64,000 nt of DNA, taken from positions 682,001-746,000 of the forward strand of contig NZ_CANNCF010000001.1 of assembly GCF_947503045.1 (NCBI RefSeq), in the 5' to 3' direction. Made by a program: the position numbers and the translations under genes. The notes beneath the pieces are model-generated. The model made no database searches. It worked only from the letters and a program-made list of their open reading frames with translations, and was not told the origin of the DNA. The DNA is from an uncultured Tateyamaria sp. (GTDB taxonomy: Bacteria > Pseudomonadota > Alphaproteobacteria > Rhodobacterales > Rhodobacteraceae). Shown one piece after another: positions 1 to 8,616 of the stretch (its first letter is position 1; each line of letters starts with the position of its first letter).

Positions 1-2
1 GC

Positions 3-1709
3 GGCTCCGTCTCGGGCAATTTCGCCATGGTCGAAGGGGCCAGCCGCGAGGATTCGCTTGCCATGATGCGCGAATTGCAACGCGCGACCGAAGCGCTGGG
101 CGTTGAGTTGGAAGAACGCCACGGGCGCAACCCAATCGACTACGTTATCGCAGAAATCGGCGGCAATGCGGGCCGGGGCCTGTCCGGCACGGACACCAAG
201 GATGCGGACCTATTGGGCGGCATTTCCATCGAACTGATCGATGCCGACCTGCGCCCCTATTCCTCCTTCGCCTTTGTCGCCCAGTTGCAGGACGCGGTGG
301 TCCATCACCCGCTTGTCGAAACGGTCAGCTTTCGCGGCTGGCGGTCGGGTCCCGGCGGCGATGCGCTAGATGTGGAGTTCTTCGGGGCCGACACCGACAC
401 GCTCAAGGCCGCCTCCGAAGATCTCAAACGCGCGCTGCTGCAATTCCCCGAAGTCAGCGCGGTCGAGGACAATCTGGCCTATGACAAGGAAGAGTTGATC
501 CTTGATCTCACCCCGCAAGGGCAGGCCCTCGGCTTTACCATCGACATGCTGGGCAGTGCGTTGCGCGCCCGGCTGAACGGGATCGAGGCGGCAACCTATC
601 CCGATGGTCCGCGCAGCGCCGAAATCCGGGTGGAGTTGCCAACGGGCGAGTTGACGGCTGACTTTCTCGACCGCACCCAGATGCGCACGCCCGAAGGTCT
701 CTATGTGCCGCTGGCCGATATCGTGAGCGTGGCCAGCCGCACGGGCTTTTCCACGGTGCGGCGCGAAAACGGTATCCGTCTGATCTCGGTCACCGGCGAC
801 ATCTCCGAAGACGACCCGGCCCGCGCCACCGAAATCAATCAGACACTTGCCGATGACATCCTGCCCACCATCGCCGCCGAACGTCAGGTGGATTACGAAC
901 AGGCGGGCCTGAGCGAGCAGGAGGACGAATTCCTGCGCGATTCCATGACCGGCCTCACGCTTGTGCTGATGGGCATCTATCTCGTGCTGGCCTGGGTGTT
1001 TTCAAGCTGGACGCGGCCCATCGTGGTGATGGCAATCATCCCATTCGGCCTTGTCGGCACCATCTATGGGCACGCACTGTGGGATGTACCGCTGAGCATG
1101 TTCACGGTTGTCGGCCTACTGGGCATGACCGGCATTATCATCAACGATTCCATCGTGTTGGTGACCACCATCGACCAATATGCCGAAGACCGCGGCCTGT
1201 TTCCTTCGATCATCGATGGCGCTGCGGACCGGCTGCGCCCGGTGCTGCTGACCACCTTGACCACCGTGCTGGGTATGACTCCGCTGCTTTATGAAACGTC
1301 CCAACAGGCGCAGTTCCTCAAACCCACGATCATCACGCTGGTTTACGGTCTGGGGTTCGGGATGCTGCTGGTGCTGCTGGTGGTGCCTGCACTGGTGGCG
1401 ATACAGCATGACGTGGCACGCCAGATCAGGGCGATGCGGCGCGGGCTCCGCTCGCCTGCGCCTTCGGTGCGCTGGGGGTTCATGGTGCTGTGGGCGCTGG
1501 TGCTGGGCTGGTTCGCGGCCACGATGGGTCACGCGATGGCGCTGGGTCGCTTGCCCGCCGTGCTGCTTCAGGCGGTGCCAAGCATGGCCGAGCGGTCCGC
1601 GATGCCCGCGGCACTGATGCTGTTTGTCATGGGCGTTCTGGCCTTGGCGCTGGTGGCCTATGTGCTTGGTGCATTGACGTTTCAAATCGCGCGTCGCCGC
1701 GCGGCTTGA
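3..1709 (+). CDS. RND efflux transporter inner-membrane permease, 3' part
   Basis: This is the C-terminal part of a resistance-nodulation-division permease, a proton-driven inner-membrane pump. The frame is already open at base 3 and the residues before the first Met continue the family sequence, so the gene begins outside the window. The visible part holds the second periplasmic porter/docking region (about residues 50-300), then the C-terminal membrane half with the typical GLLGMTGIIINDSIVL stretch and the following LTTLTTVLGMTPLL. After the usual last helix the protein continues for about 90 residues with two further hydrophobic stretches, which ordinary AcrB-type pumps lack. The substrate cannot be told from sequence; membrane-fusion and outer-membrane partners would be upstream, outside the window. 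Confidence 0.9.
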   Translation, partial: GSVSGNFAMVEGASREDSLAMMRELQRATEALGVELEERHGRNPIDYVIAEIGGNAGRGLSGTDTKDADLLGGISIELIDADLRPYSSFAFVAQLQDAVVHHPLVETVSFRGWRSGPGGDALDVEFFGADTDTLKAASEDLKRALLQFPEVSAVEDNLAYDKEELILDLTPQGQALGFTIDMLGSALRARLNGIEAATYPDGPRSAEIRVELPTGELTADFLDRTQMRTPEGLYVPLADIVSVASRTGFSTVRRENGIRLISVTGDISEDDPARATEINQTLADDILPTIAAERQVDYEQAGLSEQEDEFLRDSMTGLTLVLMGIYLVLAWVFSSWTRPIVVMAIIPFGLVGTIYGHALWDVPLSMFTVVGLLGMTGIIINDSIVLVTTIDQYAEDRGLFPSIIDGAADRLRPVLLTTLTTVLGMTPLLYETSQQAQFLKPTIITLVYGLGFGMLLVLLVVPALVAIQHDVARQIRAMRRGLRSPAPSVRWGFMVLWALVLGWFAATMGHAMALGRLPAVLLQAVPSMAERSAMPAALMLFVMGVLALALVAYVLGALTFQIARRRAA

Positions 1710-1712
1710 GGG

Positions 1713-2525
1713 TCAGCCCGCGCTGCATCCCCGCACGTCCACCGCATAATTCCCGCCCAGAATCGTGATCCGCACATCCGAGCGTTCGATGCCGAACGCG
1801 CCGCCCTTGGGATGGACCATGTCACTGATAGCAACCAGCGTATCGCCCTTGCGCGACGTTCGGGCTTCGCTGATCCAGAGGCCCGGCGTGCCGGTTTCGA
1901 TCACGGCCACTTCGGTGCCACCAGTATGGGGCAGGGTCACATGCGCTTCGATCTGCATGCCCTGCTCGGTGGGGCTGAGACGGCAAGTGGCGCTTTGCAC
2001 ATCCGCCTCGTCCGCGCTGTAGGGCACATCGGCGAGGGCTGCGACAATGGCCGGGGTCGGGCTGGCATCGGGCGTGTCCAGCAGCGTGTTAATGTCGATT
2101 TCGTGCGGGATGCAGATGTCGGCACAGACGCCCAGCGCCATGCGGCCCTGCAGGCGCACCGGCTTGCCCGCGCGGTTGGGTGTCACATGCAACGGGATCA
2201 CCAACTGCCCCGAATACCCGATCGAGCGCAGGCCGTTCTGATCATAGACCGAAGGGGTAGGCCAGGTGACGGACACTGCGCCCAGATTGCGCGCGCGGCT
2301 CCAGTCAAAGGCCGGGGGGATGCCCGCATCGCCGGGGCTGCGCCAATAGGTTTTCCATCCCGGCTCCAAGGTCAGACGCAAGGCGGCGACCCTGCGCCCA
2401 TCAGGCAGGTCCCACCCCTGTAACACCTCTGAGGTGACGGGGTTTTTGAACGGATCCTGCGCCATGGCGGGCAGGGCGGCGATGCCAAATGCGGCGGCGG
2501 TACAGAGGGCGTGCATAGAGGTCAT
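1713..2525 (-). CDS. DsbD N-terminal domain-like periplasmic protein
   Basis: A 270-residue secreted protein with a signal peptide (cleavage likely after AMA, about residue 22). The body resembles the N-terminal domain of thiol:disulfide interchange protein DsbD: TLEPGWKTYWRSPGDAGIPP near the start and a GVCADIC motif with Cys134 and Cys138, the pair expected to exchange disulfides. No transmembrane reductase core is fused, so it would need a CcdA/DsbD-like membrane partner encoded elsewhere. It converges on the RND permease gene, 3 bases from its stop. The role in periplasmic thiol relay or copper/heme maturation is inferred from the family. Confidence 0.8.
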   Translation of the reverse strand: MTSMHALCTAAAFGIAALPAMAQDPFKNPVTSEVLQGWDLPDGRRVAALRLTLEPGWKTYWRSPGDAGIPPAFDWSRARNLGAVSVTWPTPSVYDQNGLRSIGYSGQLVIPLHVTPNRAGKPVRLQGRMALGVCADICIPHEIDINTLLDTPDASPTPAIVAALADVPYSADEADVQSATCRLSPTEQGMQIEAHVTLPHTGGTEVAVIETGTPGLWISEARTSRKGDTLVAISDMVHPKGGAFGIERSDVRITILGGNYAVDVRGCSAG

Positions 2526-2670
2526 GGCCTCTACATGCCGACTGATGTGATAAAATCCAAGTCACGATCCGGTGCGCGGTGCCCTGCCTGTGTCACTGCT
2601 GGCCCTTGTTCCGACGCGCGCCGGGCGGCATTGTAGGCCCATCTGCCCCGAAGCGCACCGCCCGGAGACC

Positions 2671-3246
2671 ATGATGCACGATCCCATTTCGCTGGACCTG
2701 ACAGGCAAACTGCTGGTTGCGATGCCGGGTATGGGCGATCCGCGCTTTGACCGGTCGGTGATCTTTGTCTGCGCCCATTCCGAAGAGGGAGCGATGGGCC
2801 TGATCGTCAACAAGCCCGCCAGCGACGTCGATCTGGGCGCGGTGTTGGAACAGCTCGACATCGAGGTCGATCCCGAAAGCCGCCACATGCCGATCCATAT
2901 CGGCGGCCCGGTCGAAACCTCGCGTGGCTTTGTTCTGCACTCAACAGAATACCAATCCCGCCTCAAGACGCTGGAAATAAGCGAGAATTTCGGCATGACA
3001 GCGACGCTCGACGTGCTGGAGGACATCGCTGCCGGCGACGGCCCACGCGCAGCACTGATCATGCTGGGTTATGCGGGCTGGGGTGCAGGTCAGCTTGAGG
3101 GCGAGATTTCCCGCAATGGCTGGCTGACGGTGGATGCGGGCGCTGAACTGATCTTCTCCACCGATGACGATGCGAAATGGGCGGCGGCCTTGGGCACGCT
3201 TGGGGTCGACCCGCTGGGCCTGTCGGGCATGGCCGGGCGGGCGTAG
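2671..3246 (+). CDS. YqgE/AlgH family protein
   Basis: A 191-residue cytosolic protein of the YqgE/AlgH (DUF179) family. The ATG at 2671 is chosen because a GGAG sits five bases upstream and the family begins directly with the [12 protein letters not shown] motif; the upstream in-frame extension looks noncoding. Other family marks are [24 protein letters not shown] and the C-terminal [14 protein letters not shown]. The molecular function of the family is not settled, although AlgH was named for an effect on alginate regulation in Pseudomonas. A dispersed palindromic repeat follows the stop. Confidence 0.9.
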   Translation: MMHDPISLDLTGKLLVAMPGMGDPRFDRSVIFVCAHSEEGAMGLIVNKPASDVDLGAVLEQLDIEVDPESRHMPIHIGGPVETSRGFVLHSTEYQSRLKTLEISENFGMTATLDVLEDIAAGDGPRAALIMLGYAGWGAGQLEGEISRNGWLTVDAGAELIFSTDDDAKWAAALGTLGVDPLGLSGMAGRA

Positions 3247-3250
3247 ACGT

Positions 3251-3312
3251 CCTTGGGGCTCTGCCCCCGGCGCAGACGCGCCTCCCCCGTGGTATTTCTG
3301 GTCAGAAGAAAC
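3251..3312 (+). repeat. dispersed intergenic repeat, family 1, copy A
   Basis: This fills the gap between two convergent genes. It carries GGGGCTCTGCCCCC, a hairpin with arms GGGGC/GCCCC, then a GCCTCCCCC block, a T-rich stretch and GGTCAGAAGAA. The same order of blocks recurs at 18265-18326, 39702-39759 and, inverted, 63532-63590. It may double as a transcription terminator for both flanking genes. Confidence 0.7.
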
Positions 3313-3318
3313 TGTGAG

Positions 3319-4251
3319 TCAGCGTGGTGCTGCAGCCCTTTGCAGCCGGTCATTGATCGCCCGACCCAGTCCCGTATTTGGGATTGGTGCAACGGCAATG
3401 GGCGCGCCACGGGCGTCCAGCGCGTGCAACTGACCAAAAAGGTTGGCCGCCGCCTCAACCAGATCGCCCCTGTCTGACAGGTTCAAATCACACGGCATCG
3501 GGCCAAAGCCCAGCAGCACTTCGCCCGGCTCGGCGTGATCAGCATTCAACCGCAGCGCGGCGTTCGGCGCGTAATGCGAGGCGAGTTGACCGGGGGCCGT
3601 GATCTGCTCAGACGCGACCGCCAAAGGCCCGGTGATCGCCTCGATGTCTTCCTGCGCAACGCCACCGGGGCGCAACAGGGCGAGGGGGGTGCCACCGATG
3701 ATGGTGGATTCAAGGCCCACGCTGCACGCCCCGCCATCCAGCACCGCATCGATCCGCCCCGAAAGGCCTGCCATCACGTGACCCGCCGTTGTCGGGCTGA
3801 TCCGGCCCGAGGGATTGGCCGAGGGTGCCGCCACAGGGCCGTCAAATCGGGTCAACAGCGCATGGGCCAGCGGGTGTGCGGGCACGCGCAGCGCCACAGT
3901 GTCCAGACCGGCCGTGACCAGCGGCGACAGCCCGTGATCCGGGGCCAGGGGGACCACCAGGCTCAGCGGACCGGGCCAGAACGCGTCGGCGACCTTCCGC
4001 GTGGCGACATCGAACAGGCCATAGCGCTGTGCGGCTGCAACATCCGCCACATGCACGATCAGCGGGTTGAACGCAGGCCGCCCCTTGGCTGCGTAAATCC
4101 GCGCCACGGCCTCTCCGTCACGCGCATCTGCACCAAGGCCGTAAACCGTCTCGGTCGGGAACGCGACCAGACCGCCACTGCCCAGAATATCAGCAGCGGC
4201 ATTCAACCCGGACGGGTCAGAGACCAAGCGTTGTGTGTCCATTTCACTCAT
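3319..4251 (-). CDS. sua5: L-threonylcarbamoyladenylate synthase (Sua5 type)
   Basis: This enzyme makes threonylcarbamoyl-AMP from threonine, bicarbonate and ATP, the first step of the t6A37 modification of ANN-decoding tRNAs. The protein is 310 residues, so it is the long Sua5/YwlC form with a C-terminal Sua5 domain rather than the short TsaC form. Visible motifs are GGLVAFPTETVYGLGADA at the N-terminus, KGRPAFNPLIVHV, and SANPSGRISPT in the nucleotide pocket; the C-terminal domain begins near APGQLASHYAP. The start ATG at 4251 is followed by a second in-frame ATG three codons later, so a nine-base uncertainty remains. Confidence 0.92.
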   Translation of the reverse strand: MSEMDTQRLVSDPSGLNAAADILGSGGLVAFPTETVYGLGADARDGEAVARIYAAKGRPAFNPLIVHVADVAAAQRYGLFDVATRKVADAFWPGPLSLVVPLAPDHGLSPLVTAGLDTVALRVPAHPLAHALLTRFDGPVAAPSANPSGRISPTTAGHVMAGLSGRIDAVLDGGACSVGLESTIIGGTPLALLRPGGVAQEDIEAITGPLAVASEQITAPGQLASHYAPNAALRLNADHAEPGEVLLGFGPMPCDLNLSDRGDLVEAAANLFGQLHALDARGAPIAVAPIPNTGLGRAINDRLQRAAAPR

Positions 4252-4383
4252 TTCGACCGAGTTGGCCCCCGTGACGCCGCGTTCGAGTTGCGGTAGGCTG
4301 CGCAGATTGCATTTATGTTTTCAAAGACGCTCGTTTACGCGCAGCCCCTGCGCTTGCCAAGCCATTACCCGGAGCCTTGCCCC

Positions 4384-6090
4384 ATGCCATACCGCGCCCC
4401 TGTTGACGACTATACCTTTCTGTTTGATCACATCGTCGGTCTGGCGCAGGTCATCGCAACCGATCGTTTCGCCGAGGCGACGCCAGACGTGACTGCGGCC
4501 ATTCTGACCGAGGCGGGCAAGCTGTGCGAAGACGTGGTGGCCCCGCTGCAGCGCAATGGCGATCTGCACCCGGCACATCTGGAAAACGGTGTCGTGCGCA
4601 CCTCTCCCGGTTACGCCGAGGGCTACAAGGCCATCGCCGAAGGCGGCTGGGTCGGGATGGCGGCGGACCCGGAATATGGCGGCATGGGTCTGCCGATGAC
4701 CGTCACCAGCGCGGTGAACGAGATGATGAGCGCGGCGTGTTTGTCCCTGCAACTGGCCCCGCTGATGAGCCAGGGCCAGATCGAGGCGCTTGAGCATCAC
4801 GCCTCCGACGCGATCAAGGATCTCTACCTGCCCAAGCTGATCTCGGGCGCATGGTCGGGCACCATGAACCTGACCGAGCCGCAGGCCGGATCGGATGTGG
4901 GCGCGCTGACCTCCAAGGCCGAGGACAATGGCGACGGCACCTACGCCGTGTCGGGCCAAAAGATATATATTTCATGGGGCGACAACGACTTTACCGACAA
5001 TGTCTGCCATCTGGTTCTGGCCCGCACGCCGGGTGCCCCTGCGGGCACCAAGGGCATCAGCCTGTTCCTTGTGCCGCGCAACATTCCGGACGAAAACGGC
5101 AATGCGGGCGTGGCCAACAGCCTCAAAGTGGTCAGCCTTGAGCACAAGATGGGCCTGCACGGTTCGCCCACCTGCGTGATGCAATATGACGGCGCTACCG
5201 GTTGGATGGTCGGCGAAGAGGGCGGCGGCATGGCAGCGATGTTCACCATGATGAACAACGCCCGCCTCGGCGTGGGCGGGCAGGGCGTGGGTGTGGCCGA
5301 AGGGGCCTATCAGCACGCGCTTGGCTATGCGCTCGACCGCAAACAGGGCAAGACCGAGGGCGAGACCGGCACCATCATCGACCACGCCGATGTGCGCCGG
5401 ATGCTGATGACCATGCGCGCCGAAACCTATGCCGCCCGCGGCATTGGCCTGATGTGCGCCGTGGCCATCGACATGACGACGGCCACCGGCGATGCCCGCT
5501 GGAAATCCCGCGCCGCACTGCTCACCCCCATCGCCAAGGCCTTTGGCACCGATATCGGCAACGAGGTCGCGGCCATGGGCATTCAGGTCCACGGCGGCAT
5601 GGGCTTTGTCGAGGAAACGGGCGCCGCCCAATTCGCCCGCGACGTGCGCGTGACCACCATCTACGAGGGCACCAACGGCATTCAGGCCATGGACCTTGTG
5701 GCGCGCAAGATGATGGATGGCGGCGAGGCCGCAGGCCTGATCATGGATGAAATCGAGGCGGCTGCCGAGGCCGCTCGCGATGTGCTGCCGGACCTGGCCG
5801 GGGCCGTCTGGGAGGCCAACGAATCCTTGCGCGAGACTACCGAATGGATGATCGCCCAGAACCACCGTGTCCGCTTTTCCGGCGCCGTGCCCTACCTGCG
5901 CGCCTTTGCCCGTGTTCTGGGCGGCCATGTGCACCTGATGTCAGCCGTGGCTGACGCGCAAGGTGCGCGCCGCAAGGTCGCCGAATTCTACATCCACCGC
6001 CTGCTGCCCGAACATGCGAGCCTTTTGACGCAAGCCCAGGCGGGCGATTACGACATCTACGCCCTCACCCCCGAAGAGTTCGCGGCCTGA
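4384..6090 (+). CDS. acyl-CoA dehydrogenase, DmdC-like
   Basis: An FAD-dependent acyl-CoA dehydrogenase of 568 residues. The ATG at 4384 is chosen because family members begin MPYRAPV and a GGAG lies about ten bases upstream. Family marks are MNLTEPQAGSDVGAL, the HGSPTC stretch, the VHGGMGFVEE region and a C-terminal helical extension that sets this long class apart from ordinary beta-oxidation dehydrogenases. The closest characterised relatives are 3-methylmercaptopropionyl-CoA dehydrogenases (DmdC) of dimethylsulfoniopropionate breakdown, but roseobacters carry several paralogues and no other dmd gene is next to it, so the substrate is left open. A GTG-started hydrolase follows two bases after the stop. 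Confidence 0.88.
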   Translation: MPYRAPVDDYTFLFDHIVGLAQVIATDRFAEATPDVTAAILTEAGKLCEDVVAPLQRNGDLHPAHLENGVVRTSPGYAEGYKAIAEGGWVGMAADPEYGGMGLPMTVTSAVNEMMSAACLSLQLAPLMSQGQIEALEHHASDAIKDLYLPKLISGAWSGTMNLTEPQAGSDVGALTSKAEDNGDGTYAVSGQKIYISWGDNDFTDNVCHLVLARTPGAPAGTKGISLFLVPRNIPDENGNAGVANSLKVVSLEHKMGLHGSPTCVMQYDGATGWMVGEEGGGMAAMFTMMNNARLGVGGQGVGVAEGAYQHALGYALDRKQGKTEGETGTIIDHADVRRMLMTMRAETYAARGIGLMCAVAIDMTTATGDARWKSRAALLTPIAKAFGTDIGNEVAAMGIQVHGGMGFVEETGAAQFARDVRVTTIYEGTNGIQAMDLVARKMMDGGEAAGLIMDEIEAAAEAARDVLPDLAGAVWEANESLRETTEWMIAQNHRVRFSGAVPYLRAFARVLGGHVHLMSAVADAQGARRKVAEFYIHRLLPEHASLLTQAQAGDYDIYALTPEEFAA

Positions 6091-6092
6091 AC

Positions 6093-7139
6093 GTGGCCGA
6101 TGGAGCGCCCGTCGGGCTGAGATATCCCTGCGCCGACGCGCCAGAGCATGGTAAGGCCATCGAGGTCGCGCCCGGCGTCTTGTGGATGCGCCTGCCACTG
6201 CCGATGAAGCTCGATCACGTCAACATCTATGCGCTGGATGACGGTGACGGCTGGACGGTGATCGACACCGGCTTTGCCTCGAACAAGACGCGGGGCATCT
6301 GGCGCGATCTGATGGCAGGCCCTTTGGGCGGCAAGCCCATCACGCGCGTTGTCGTCACCCATCACCACCCCGACCACGTGGGCCTTGCCGGATGGCTGCA
6401 ATCCGACTTCGGGGCCGAACTGATCACCACCCGCACCGCATGGCTGTTTGCGCGGATGCTGACGCTGGACGTGCAGGACGCACCGGTGGCCGAAACGCTC
6501 GACTTCTGGCGCAGCGCAGGGATGGATGCAGCCATCTTCGAGCAGCGCAAGGCGGAACGCCCCTTCAACTTCGGTGATATCGTGGCGCCCATGCCACTGG
6601 GCTACACCCGCATCAGCCAGGGCCAGAGCATCACCATGGGGGGGCGCACATGGGACATCCATATCGGCAACGGCCACGCCCCCGAACACGCCACTTTCTG
6701 GAGCCGCGATGACAATCTGGTGATCGCAGGGGACCAGATCCTGCCCTCGATCAGCCCCAATATCGGGGTCTACGCCACCGAACCCATGGCCGACCCGATT
6801 GGCGACTGGCTCGAGGCCTGCGAGCGGCTCAAGCTGCTGGCGCGCGACGATCACCTTGTTTTGGGGGGGCACAAGCTGCCGTTCACGGGGCTGCCCGTGC
6901 GCATGCGGCAACTGATCGACAATCATCACGGGGCGCTCGCGCGGCTGATCGACTATATCGACACACCCAAATCCGCCGCCGACTGCTTTGCCCCGCTGTT
7001 CAAGCGCAAGATCGGAGAGGGCGAATATGGGCTGGCCCTGGTTGAAGCCGTCGCGCATCTGAGCCACCTTTACCAGATGGGACAGGCCACGCGGACCCGG
7101 CGCGATGACGGGGCGTGGCTCTATCAGCGCAAGGGGTAG
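6093..7139 (+). CDS. metallo-beta-lactamase fold hydrolase
   Basis: A 348-residue metallo-beta-lactamase superfamily hydrolase. The zinc-binding signature THHHPDHVGLAGWL is intact, with the downstream GNGHAPEH and IAGDQIL motifs supplying further ligands. The C-terminal helical region (HKLPFTGLPVRMRQLIDNHH onward) is of the LACTB2/glyoxalase II-like type. The GTG start at 6093 lies two bases after the acyl-CoA dehydrogenase stop, suggesting one transcript and a related thioester substrate; that link is inference. A small conserved gene follows three bases later. Confidence 0.88.
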   Translation: MADGAPVGLRYPCADAPEHGKAIEVAPGVLWMRLPLPMKLDHVNIYALDDGDGWTVIDTGFASNKTRGIWRDLMAGPLGGKPITRVVVTHHHPDHVGLAGWLQSDFGAELITTRTAWLFARMLTLDVQDAPVAETLDFWRSAGMDAAIFEQRKAERPFNFGDIVAPMPLGYTRISQGQSITMGGRTWDIHIGNGHAPEHATFWSRDDNLVIAGDQILPSISPNIGVYATEPMADPIGDWLEACERLKLLARDDHLVLGGHKLPFTGLPVRMRQLIDNHHGALARLIDYIDTPKSAADCFAPLFKRKIGEGEYGLALVEAVAHLSHLYQMGQATRTRRDDGAWLYQRKG

Positions 7140-7142
7140 AAC

Positions 7143-7601
7143 ATGGACGACAAGATCAACACAGCCGCCGAAGCCGCCGAGGCCGATGCCATGCCGCGCT
7201 GTCACGAGGTGCACAACGACCCCGCCAGGCGCAACATGGCATCCAGTCCCGTGCCCCAATCGGTGAAAAAGACCCCCGCCGCTCAGAAAAGCCCCGCCCA
7301 ATGGGCCTATGAGCGGATTGTGATGTATCTCAAGAATTTCGAGGAAAACCTCGACAATGAACATGAGGTCGCCATGGGCTTTACCGGTGGGGATGCGGGG
7401 GTGCTCAGGATCGAGGGGATGGGCTATTTCGACCCCGATATCGTGACCTTCTATGGCAGCGACCCGGCCGGGGCCAAAACCCAGCTGATCCAGCACGTCA
7501 CCCAAATGAACGTGATGCTGCGTGCGCTGCCCAAGGCCGTCGAACAGGCCGAGCCCAACCGCATCGGCTTTCGCCTTGTGCAGGACCTTGAAGAAACGTG
7601 A
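7143..7601 (+). CDS. conserved protein of unknown function (DUF6173-like)
   Basis: A 152-residue soluble protein. The first 50 residues are polar and likely disordered; the folded part runs from about QWAYERIVMYLKNFEENL to the end and contains GMGYFDPDIVTFYGSD and a C-terminal IGFRLVQDLEE. It resembles a small family of unknown function seen in Rhodobacteraceae (DUF6173 by memory, not checked). It lies three bases downstream of the metallo-hydrolase and is probably cotranscribed with it. No catalytic motif is visible. Confidence 0.75.
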   Translation: MDDKINTAAEAAEADAMPRCHEVHNDPARRNMASSPVPQSVKKTPAAQKSPAQWAYERIVMYLKNFEENLDNEHEVAMGFTGGDAGVLRIEGMGYFDPDIVTFYGSDPAGAKTQLIQHVTQMNVMLRALPKAVEQAEPNRIGFRLVQDLEET

Positions 7602-7690
7602 AAAGATGGGGCACTCTGTGCGCCAAAGACGCCGTGACAGGGCGGACGCGATGCGCTAAAGCGCGTCAACGGATTTGAAAGGGACGCGAC

Positions 7691-7825
7691 ATGGTCGATC
7701 ACAAGCACGGTGAGATGGAAATCAAGGGCAACGAGAAAACCTTTGACGGGTTCATGAAATGGGTCACGTGGAGCGTGATCGTGATCCTCGTGCTGATCGT
7801 GGGCATGGCGATCTTCATCACCTGA
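7691..7825 (+). CDS. aa3-type cytochrome c oxidase subunit IV
   Basis: A 44-residue microgene. The polar N-terminus MVDHKHGEMEIKGNEKTF is followed by a single membrane helix rich in V, I and L (about residues 22-44). This is the pattern of the bacterial aa3 oxidase subunit IV family, a one-helix accessory subunit of the cytochrome c oxidase complex in the inner membrane. The start ATG has AAAGGGACG upstream. No other oxidase subunit gene is in the window, which is usual for this subunit in Rhodobacterales as far as I know. Confidence 0.85.
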   Translation: MVDHKHGEMEIKGNEKTFDGFMKWVTWSVIVILVLIVGMAIFIT

Positions 7826-7845
7826 TCGAACACGGGGTGCGGTCC

Positions 7846-8460
7846 ATGTCTGTGATGCGTCTGGGGGCAGCCTTTGTGCTGCTGGTACTGGTTGCGGCCT
7901 GTGCCCAACCCCCTGCGGTGCCCTATGCGTCGGATGAACGGGTGGCCGCGTCGGCCTATCGCGCGCCGGGGCCGAACACCTTCACCATCTTCACCATGGT
8001 CAGCAACCGCAACGGCAAGGGCGCTCATTCATCCCTGATGATCAATGGCAGCCAGCGGGTGATCTTTGACCCCGCCGGGTCCTTCGTGAACGAGCGCGTG
8101 CCCGAGCAGGAAGACGTCCTTTACGGTGTCACCCCCGCCGTACTCGCCGGATACAAAAGCGCGCACGCGCGCAGCACCTTCCACGTGGTCAGCCAGACTT
8201 TTGAGGTGACCCCCGAACAGGCGGCCATCGCCCTGCGCCTCGCCACAACCAACGGTGCCGTCCCACGCGCCTTCTGCACAAGTGCCACAACCGGCCTGCT
8301 GCGCCAGGTCCCCGGCTTTGCCGACATCGACCAGACGATGTTCCCGACCCGGTTGATGGAGCAACTGGCCGCACGTCCCGGCGTGGTCGAAGAAAAGTAC
8401 TTCGAGGACGACGAAGGCGGCATTCTTGAAGGCGTCGAAGGGATCGTGCTGCCCGATTGA
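7846..8460 (+). CDS. putative lipoprotein of unknown function
   Basis: A 204-residue predicted lipoprotein. The ATG at 7846 gives a clean lipoprotein signal, MSVMRLGAAFVLLVLVAAC, with the lipidated residue Cys19. The mature part begins with a proline-rich linker, then a domain with the phrases FTMVSNRNGKGAHSSLMING and RVIFDPAGSFVNERVPE. The GAHSSLMI...FDPAG layout recalls amidase-like folds in which a His-containing strand precedes a beta hairpin, but I see no convincing catalytic set (one later Cys, in CTSATTGLLR, might pair with it). It lies 20 bases after the oxidase microgene. Confidence 0.75.
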   Translation: MSVMRLGAAFVLLVLVAACAQPPAVPYASDERVAASAYRAPGPNTFTIFTMVSNRNGKGAHSSLMINGSQRVIFDPAGSFVNERVPEQEDVLYGVTPAVLAGYKSAHARSTFHVVSQTFEVTPEQAAIALRLATTNGAVPRAFCTSATTGLLRQVPGFADIDQTMFPTRLMEQLAARPGVVEEKYFEDDEGGILEGVEGIVLPD

Positions 8461-8616
8461 GGGCGGTTATGCTCCTCACCTGTTGGATGCACGAAGGCGT
8501 CAGTTGTGCGGGACAAACCCGCCCCTACGCTCATCTCGGATGAAAGCGGCAAAGCGCGACCGGTTCGACCACGCCGACAGCCCCCCTCAAATACCCAAGC
8601 CGCGTGACGGTGCGCA

